DNA of 64,000 bases from Selenomonas sp. AE3005 (GTDB lineage Bacteria > Bacillota > Negativicutes > Selenomonadales > Selenomonadaceae). The position numbers and the translations under genes are program-made. Each line of letters starts with the position of its first letter. Position 1 is the first letter of the stretch. This document shows positions 59,735-64,000 of the stretch, piece by piece. Where the stretch lies: contig NZ_JMME01000014.1 of assembly GCF_000686945.1 (NCBI RefSeq), positions 44,604 through 108,603 of the forward strand. Direction: 5' to 3'. The notes beneath the pieces are model-generated. The model saw nothing but the letters and a program-made list of their open reading frames with translations, did no database searches and had not been told where the DNA came from.

Positions 59735-60436
59735 TTGGTTATTGATTTACCGGCAAATTGGCAGGAACAACTGCGTAATATAGACTGGGCCGCAGTCAAG
59801 GAAAAGGTCGCTGACTATGGCCCGGCCTTGACGGTGGTAAAGGAAACATGGAATCGAGAAACCCTGGCCGAAATCAGCCAGGGTAATCTCTTTGTCACCG
59901 ATGAAATGATGAATGAGGCTATTGCTAAAAATATCAAGGCTGATGGCCCTGCTAAATCTGTGGTGTTAAAATCACATGAAAATGGACGGCTGGATATCTG
60001 TGTGGATACGGCCAAAATCGGTAAAGTGGAATTGTCAGGGCAGGTCAAGGAATTTGTTCATGAAGGTGATAAATCCTATATGGTATATCGCGTCCGCGAG
60101 CGTAATATCCCCAATCACGGCCTGATGTCCTGGATTTTTTCGCGGGTGTCCTTAGGCATGGCTCAGCGTATGGTGGGCAAGGTGGATATTTCCGAGGACC
60201 TGCCGATAAAAATCAAAGGCAATACGGTGACTGTTGATTATAGTAAGGCCTTGGCCGAATCAGATTTTGGCAAGACAGAGTTCCGTGGTCACCGCATGCT
60301 GGATATGATTGAGATTCAGGGAGCTACAGTGAAGGAAGGCGGCATTATGTTTAAAACAAAACTTAATGTGCCGGACGATGTGAAAGAGGCTTTAAAGGCT
60401 TTAGTTGTAAAACAGGAAGGAAAAGGAAAGGCGTGA
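59735..60436 (+). CDS. Protein of unknown function
   Basis: The 233-residue protein has no signal peptide, membrane segment or recognised domain. Predicted helices at 8-25 and 35-65 precede beta-rich parts (VVLKSHENGRLDICVD..., VELSGQVKEFVHEGDKSYMVYRV). TTG 59735 has GGAGTGAGGAGG 8 bases upstream. The stop lies 4 bases before the next start, so it is coupled to the DUF4127 gene. Confidence 0.65.
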   Translation: MVIDLPANWQEQLRNIDWAAVKEKVADYGPALTVVKETWNRETLAEISQGNLFVTDEMMNEAIAKNIKADGPAKSVVLKSHENGRLDICVDTAKIGKVELSGQVKEFVHEGDKSYMVYRVRERNIPNHGLMSWIFSRVSLGMAQRMVGKVDISEDLPIKIKGNTVTVDYSKALAESDFGKTEFRGHRMLDMIEIQGATVKEGGIMFKTKLNVPDDVKEALKALVVKQEGKGKA

Positions 60437-60440
60437 TTTT

Positions 60441-62066
60441 TTGAACAAGCGGATAGTGGTGCTTGTTACAGTTTTAGTGACGATTTTTGCAGCCATGCCC
60501 CAGACCTGGGCACGGCCGAAAGAGGCGCAGCCGCCGAAAATTATCTTTATCCCACATGATAACAGGCCGATTTCTGACAAGCAGACTAAGGAAGTAGTGG
60601 AAAAGCTGGGGTATAATGTAGTGGTACCGCCGGACGAAATACTGGGCAACCGGGAGGACTGGGGGCATCCTGATAAGCTGTGGTCATGGCTCAAGGAAAA
60701 CTCCCTAGACGCACAGGCAGCAGTAATATCCTCGGATTCGATGATTTACGGCAGTCTGGTGGGTTCGCGCAAACATAACTACAGCAAGGCTGAGGTTATC
60801 GAACGGGTGAACCGTTTTTCGCAGTTCCATAAGACAAATCCGAAACTGCCGTTGTATGTGTTCAGCTCGATAATGAGAACGCCGCGAAGCGCGGAGGCCT
60901 CCGGCTATGAAGAACCGCCTTATTACCGCAAGTATGGTTCAGATATTTTCCGTTACACCGTATTGCAGGACAAACAGGAAGTCGAAGGCCTGAGCCGGCG
61001 GGAAACCAAGGAAAAGGCCTTTTTGGAAGAACTTATCCCGAAAAATAATTTACAGGATTGGCTGGGACGGCGTGAAAAGAATTATGCCGTCAATGAAGCA
61101 CTTATAAATTTAACCAGACAGAGTGTCTTTGATTATCTGGCTTTAGGCCGTGATGATAATGCGCCTTACTCGCGCACGCACTTAGAGAGCCGTCATTTAG
61201 CCAAAGCCGGCAAAGATTTGGGCAAAAATGAGTTCCAGGCCATGGCCGGCATTGATGAAATTGCCATTCTGCTGCTGGCCAGGGCGGTTAATACCATGCG
61301 TCATGAGGTGCCGTATGTGTACACCCGTTACAACTGGGGACGCGGCGGCAATACCGTGCCGGCGTATTCCGATGAAAAAATCAGTGAATCCATAAATTCG
61401 GCTATTATTGCGGCCGGTGGAACGCCGATAACGACACCGCAGCGGGCGGATTTTGTACTGATGGTTAATACCAATCCGAACGGCAAGACGTATGAGGCCG
61501 GTTCCCGGGCTAACGATGGGAGCGAGAGGGAAGGCTCAAAATATTTTGCCGACCTGGTCAGTGAACATCTGAGCGCCGGTTATCCGGTCGGAATTGCCGA
61601 TATTGCTTATGCCAATGGTGCTGACAATGCCCTTATGGATGAGCTGAAAAAACGGGGACTGTTGTTCAAAATAAGAGCGTATTCCGGCTGGAATACGCCG
61701 ACTAACAGCACGGGGTTTGCCGTCGGTGAAGGCGTATTGGTACGTCACATGAAAGACGCGGACGTAGATGAACTGCTCCTGACACGCTATCTGGACGACT
61801 GGGCTTATCAGGCTAATGTCCGCAACACCATAGCCCGTCAGCTGACCTGGCTGCGCGGTGATGGCGTATACGGCCGTCTGGGCGATAAGCGGCAGGCGGT
61901 AGCAGAGCGTACGACCAGAATGATGACCAGATTTGTCGGTGAAAACTTCCCACCGTTCAAAAGTCTGGAAGAAATAAATGTCGCTTTACCGTGGAACAGA
62001 ATGTTCGAGGCCGATGTGCAGCGCAATCCGCGCCGGGAGATAAAATTTTTTAGTAAAAGTGAATAA
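60441..62066 (+). CDS. DUF4127-family exported protein
   Basis: The 541-residue protein has a signal peptide (1-25, ending TWARP) and the DUF4127 pattern: IIFIPHDNRPIS near residue 35, VPPDEILGNREDWGHPDKLWSWL, SSDSMIYGSLVGSRKH, and late ISDIAYANGADNALM-type motif (GIADIAYANGADNALM). The family occurs in Firmicutes and Bacteroidetes and its reaction is unknown; the His-Asp-Asn cluster looks like a hydrolase site (inference). TTG start. A terminator follows. Confidence 0.85.
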   Translation: MNKRIVVLVTVLVTIFAAMPQTWARPKEAQPPKIIFIPHDNRPISDKQTKEVVEKLGYNVVVPPDEILGNREDWGHPDKLWSWLKENSLDAQAAVISSDSMIYGSLVGSRKHNYSKAEVIERVNRFSQFHKTNPKLPLYVFSSIMRTPRSAEASGYEEPPYYRKYGSDIFRYTVLQDKQEVEGLSRRETKEKAFLEELIPKNNLQDWLGRREKNYAVNEALINLTRQSVFDYLALGRDDNAPYSRTHLESRHLAKAGKDLGKNEFQAMAGIDEIAILLLARAVNTMRHEVPYVYTRYNWGRGGNTVPAYSDEKISESINSAIIAAGGTPITTPQRADFVLMVNTNPNGKTYEAGSRANDGSEREGSKYFADLVSEHLSAGYPVGIADIAYANGADNALMDELKKRGLLFKIRAYSGWNTPTNSTGFAVGEGVLVRHMKDADVDELLLTRYLDDWAYQANVRNTIARQLTWLRGDGVYGRLGDKRQAVAERTTRMMTRFVGENFPPFKSLEEINVALPWNRMFEADVQRNPRREIKFFSKSE

Positions 62067-62075
62067 ATGAGTAAG

Positions 62076-62110
62076 AAAGGGACTTTTCACAAAGGTGAAG
62101 GTCCCTTTTG
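62076..62110 (+). terminator. Terminator after the DUF4127 gene
   Basis: Stem 62076-62090 with 62095-62109, one internal mismatch step, short T tail. Confidence 0.75.
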
Positions 62111-62209
62111 TAATGCGTGAAAAACAATGGAAATAGGAAGAATTTATATGTCTATCAATGTGACTAATGATAAAAAGTAATAAATTGTGTGAAAAATACA
62201 AATTTCCTA

Positions 62210-62237
62210 TTGCAATTATAAATAAACGTGCTATTAT
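62210..62237 (+). promoter_or_regulatory. Promoter of the NADH dehydrogenase gene
   Basis: TTGCAA (62210-62215), a 16-base spacer and TATTAT (62232-62237). Confidence 0.65.
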
Positions 62238-62325
62238 GATAGTCATGAAAGCAAAGTGCTTTTTTTCACAAGCTTAAGTTAAAAAATTCACGAATGGTAA
62301 TGTGTTTTGATTGGGAGGGCTTTTC

Positions 62326-63585
62326 ATGGCAGACAAGAAACCACGAATTGTAATTGTAGGAGCTGGTTTTGGCGGTGTGAAGTTGGCAAAGTTGTTTAGC
62401 AAAGATGATGTGGAAGTCACTTTGGTAGACCGGCATAATTTCCATTTGTTCCAGCCGTTGTTGTACCAGGTATCTACAGCTGTTTTGTCTACAGATGAAA
62501 TTGCTTATCCGATTCGTACGTTCTTCCGCAAGGCACGCAATGTGGAGTTCTTCATGGCTAAAGCTCAGGGCGTGGACCAGGCTCGTCAGGTGCTGCTGAC
62601 TAATCATGGGGAAATTCCCTACGATTATCTGATTCTCGCCGCTGGTGCAACGACGAACTTCTTCGGCATGCAGGAAGTCGAAGAACATTCCTTTGGCATG
62701 AAAACCTTGCAGGAGGCCGTCCATATCCGCAACCACGTTTTACACATGTTTGAACGTGCCAATAAATCCCAGGACGAAGCAGAACGCCGCAAGATGTTGA
62801 GCTTTGTTATCGTGGGCGGCGGCCCGACCGGTATCGAGGAGGCCGGAGCTATTTCGGAACTGGTAGGGATTCAGAAAAAGGAATTCCATAATCTCAATTT
62901 TGATGAAGTATCCATAAAGCTCATTGAGGCAACGCCGAATGTCCTGCCGATGATGCCGCAGAATCTCCGTGAGCATACGGTAGATGTACTCAGAAAAAAA
63001 GGCGTAGACGTTATGCTCAATACGCAGGTAGTGGGTTATGACGGTCAGGTTATTAAATTGAAGGATGGCGGCGAAATCCCGACACGGACGCTTATTTGGG
63101 CCGCCGGTGTTAAGGCTGTACCGTTTATCGCTGAATGCGGCGGTGAAGTGGACAGAGCCGGTCGCATTATTGTCAATGAAAAACTGCAGGTGAATGGCAG
63201 TGAAAATGTCTTTGCCATCGGTGACTGTGCGAACTTCTGCCATGGTACGGAACGCCCGCTGCCGACGGTGGCACCGGTAGCTACGCAGGAGGCAAAGGTG
63301 GCGCATGACAATATCATGCGGCTCATCAAGGGGGACAAGAACCTCGAAACTTTCCACTATAAGGACCTGGGAGCTATGGCAACGATTGGCCGTGGCCAGG
63401 CTGTAGTGGCCAAGACCAGCATGAACCCGGAAATGACGGGCTTTATCGCTTGGTGCGCCTGGATGTTTGTTCACCTTATTCGTCTGGCAGGCACGCATAC
63501 CAATATTACTGTAGCCATTAAATGGACCTGGAATTTGCTGTCAGGTACGCGTCTGGGACGTATTATCACCAATATAAAACTCTAA
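62326..63585 (+). CDS. ndh: Type II NADH dehydrogenase (NDH-2)
   Basis: The 419-residue flavoprotein has two Rossmann motifs: IVIVGAGFGGVKLAKLF (FAD, 8-24) and FVIVGGGPTGIEEAGAI (NADH, about 164-180). FAIGDCANF (about 300) closes the FAD site. A C-terminal hydrophobic stretch (about 365-385) ties it to the membrane face. It oxidises NADH to quinone without pumping protons. TTG 62311 lies in the ribosome site; ATG 62326 has GGGAGGG. Sulfide:quinone reductase is less likely because the NDH-2 motifs fit well. Confidence 0.93.
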   Translation: MADKKPRIVIVGAGFGGVKLAKLFSKDDVEVTLVDRHNFHLFQPLLYQVSTAVLSTDEIAYPIRTFFRKARNVEFFMAKAQGVDQARQVLLTNHGEIPYDYLILAAGATTNFFGMQEVEEHSFGMKTLQEAVHIRNHVLHMFERANKSQDEAERRKMLSFVIVGGGPTGIEEAGAISELVGIQKKEFHNLNFDEVSIKLIEATPNVLPMMPQNLREHTVDVLRKKGVDVMLNTQVVGYDGQVIKLKDGGEIPTRTLIWAAGVKAVPFIAECGGEVDRAGRIIVNEKLQVNGSENVFAIGDCANFCHGTERPLPTVAPVATQEAKVAHDNIMRLIKGDKNLETFHYKDLGAMATIGRGQAVVAKTSMNPEMTGFIAWCAWMFVHLIRLAGTHTNITVAIKWTWNLLSGTRLGRIITNIKL

Positions 63586-63598
63586 ATGTAAAATACCA

Positions 63599-63632
63599 TA
63601 AAGGGGAGCTGATAGTGCTCCCCTTTATTTTT
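63599..63632 (+). terminator. Terminator after the NDH-2 gene
   Basis: An 11-bp perfect stem (63599-63609 with 63617-63627), then T6. Confidence 0.92.
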
Positions 63633-63654
63633 TAAAATAAATTTAAAAATAGTA

Positions 63655-63816
63655 TTGACAGGCACGCCGGAGTCGTGTAATATAATACAAGTCGCTGACA
63701 GACACGGCAGACAAAAACCCGACAAACCCTGAAAGGGAAAGAAGTTGTGAACGGCCGCAAAGCTTTGAAAATTTTCTAAAAAAGATGTTGACAAGCTAAG
63801 CTGAATGCGATAAGAT
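63655..63816 (+). promoter_or_regulatory. Tandem rrn promoters P1 and P2
   Basis: P1: TTGACA (63655-63660) and TAATAT (63678-63683), 17 apart. P2: TTGACA (63788-63793) and TAAGAT (63811-63816), 17 apart. Paired promoters 130 bases apart are normal for rRNA operons. Confidence 0.88.
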
Positions 63817-63852
63817 AAGTGAGTCGCTTGAAACGACAGGCGATAAACAGAT

Positions 63853-63866
63853 TGTTCTTTGAAAAC
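63853..63866 (+). promoter_or_regulatory. rrn boxA antitermination element
   Basis: TGTTCTTTGAAAAC matches the Firmicutes boxA in the leader of rRNA operons. A GAAAC/GTTTC hairpin follows near 63914-63928 in the 16S processing region. Confidence 0.8.
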
Positions 63867-63985
63867 TAAACAATGCAAATAATCATGCAACATGATTAAA
63901 GCCAGATGTTTGAGAAACTTTTAGTTTCTTATTAAAACATCGATTGGTATGAACAACATAGCAATCGGCAATTTCTTTAATAGAT

Positions 63986-64000
63986 AATTGAGAGCTTGAT
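63986..64000 (+). rRNA. 16S rRNA, 5' end (partial)
   Basis: AATTGAGAGCTTGAT matches the first bases of bacterial 16S rRNA (usual AGAGTTTGATC), at the end of a canonical rrn leader. The gene runs off the right edge. Confidence 0.88.

Noticed and set aside
62150..62280. Rex operator before the NDH-2 gene
   Set aside because: Only partial TTGTG and TCACAA half-sites; the full dyad does not match the consensus.

Overview
The window looks like a chromosomal segment of a Negativicute, most likely Selenomonadaceae (Selenomonas or Mitsuokella type). This is inferred from gene content and not proven. The evidence is Firmicutes-style signals (AGGAGG ribosome sites, many TTG starts, Bacillus-like rrn leader), a meso-DAP MurE, a Man-family PTS under a LevR-type sigma-54 activator, a complete glycogen locus with glgC/glgD, roughly 50% GC, and anaerobic molybdo-enzyme parts. 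I saw no phage, insertion sequence or CRISPR array.

Layout. 1-3.7 kb: a molybdopterin oxidoreductase (cut by the left edge) and an iron-sulfur protein, divergent from a DmsB-like ferredoxin and a PucR-type regulator. 3.8-3.94 kb: a candidate small RNA with C-rich loops. 3.9-5.1 kb: a PAS-GGDEF cyclase. 5.25-12.2 kb: levR-like regulator, sigma-54 promoter, four mannose-family PTS genes, then pfkA. 12.2-16.9 kb: three tandem membrane diguanylate cyclases. 16.9-18.2 kb: lysA. 18.3-19.0 kb: a gene-free stretch whose repeats fold into what looks like a large structured RNA of about 600 nt with complementary hairpin loops. 19-22.3 kb: DMT permease, cupin, Rrf2 regulator, DUF1858 protein, polysaccharide deacetylase. 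22.5-35.5 kb: division and cell-wall cluster mraZ-rsmH-ftsL / murE-murF-mraY-murD-murG-murC-ddl-ftsQ / ftsZ. 35.6-36.9 kb: tRNA-Tyr, tRNA-Met, a Tat-exported amidase and a small membrane protein. 37.2-49.5 kb: glycogen synthesis and breakdown (glgC, glgD, glgP, glgB, glgA and a GH13-GH77 fusion). 49.6-53.5 kb: guaA, a small unknown gene, an AEC permease and DedA. 53.7-54.8 kb: three tandem double-glycine-leader proteins. 54.8-58.2 kb: DUF2752 and DUF4234 membrane proteins, tRNA-Gln, and a MATE exporter divergent from its probable MerR regulator. 58.3-62.1 kb: four genes of unknown role (DUF2225 and DUF4127 among them). 62.3-63.6 kb: type II NADH dehydrogenase. 63.6-64 kb: rrn promoters, boxA and the first bases of 16S rRNA.

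How the genes fit together. The PTS, PfkA and the glycogen locus describe a sugar-fermenting cell that imports hexose by phosphotransfer and stores surplus carbon as glycogen. The cell-wall block supplies meso-DAP peptidoglycan, with LysA drawing on the same DAP pool. The most unusual items are the large structured RNA at 18.3 kb, the three double-glycine-leader proteins at 53.7 kb, the lysine/threonine/alanine-rich tail on the branching enzyme, the C-rich-loop small RNA at 3.8 kb, and the three cyclases that lack an inhibitory site.
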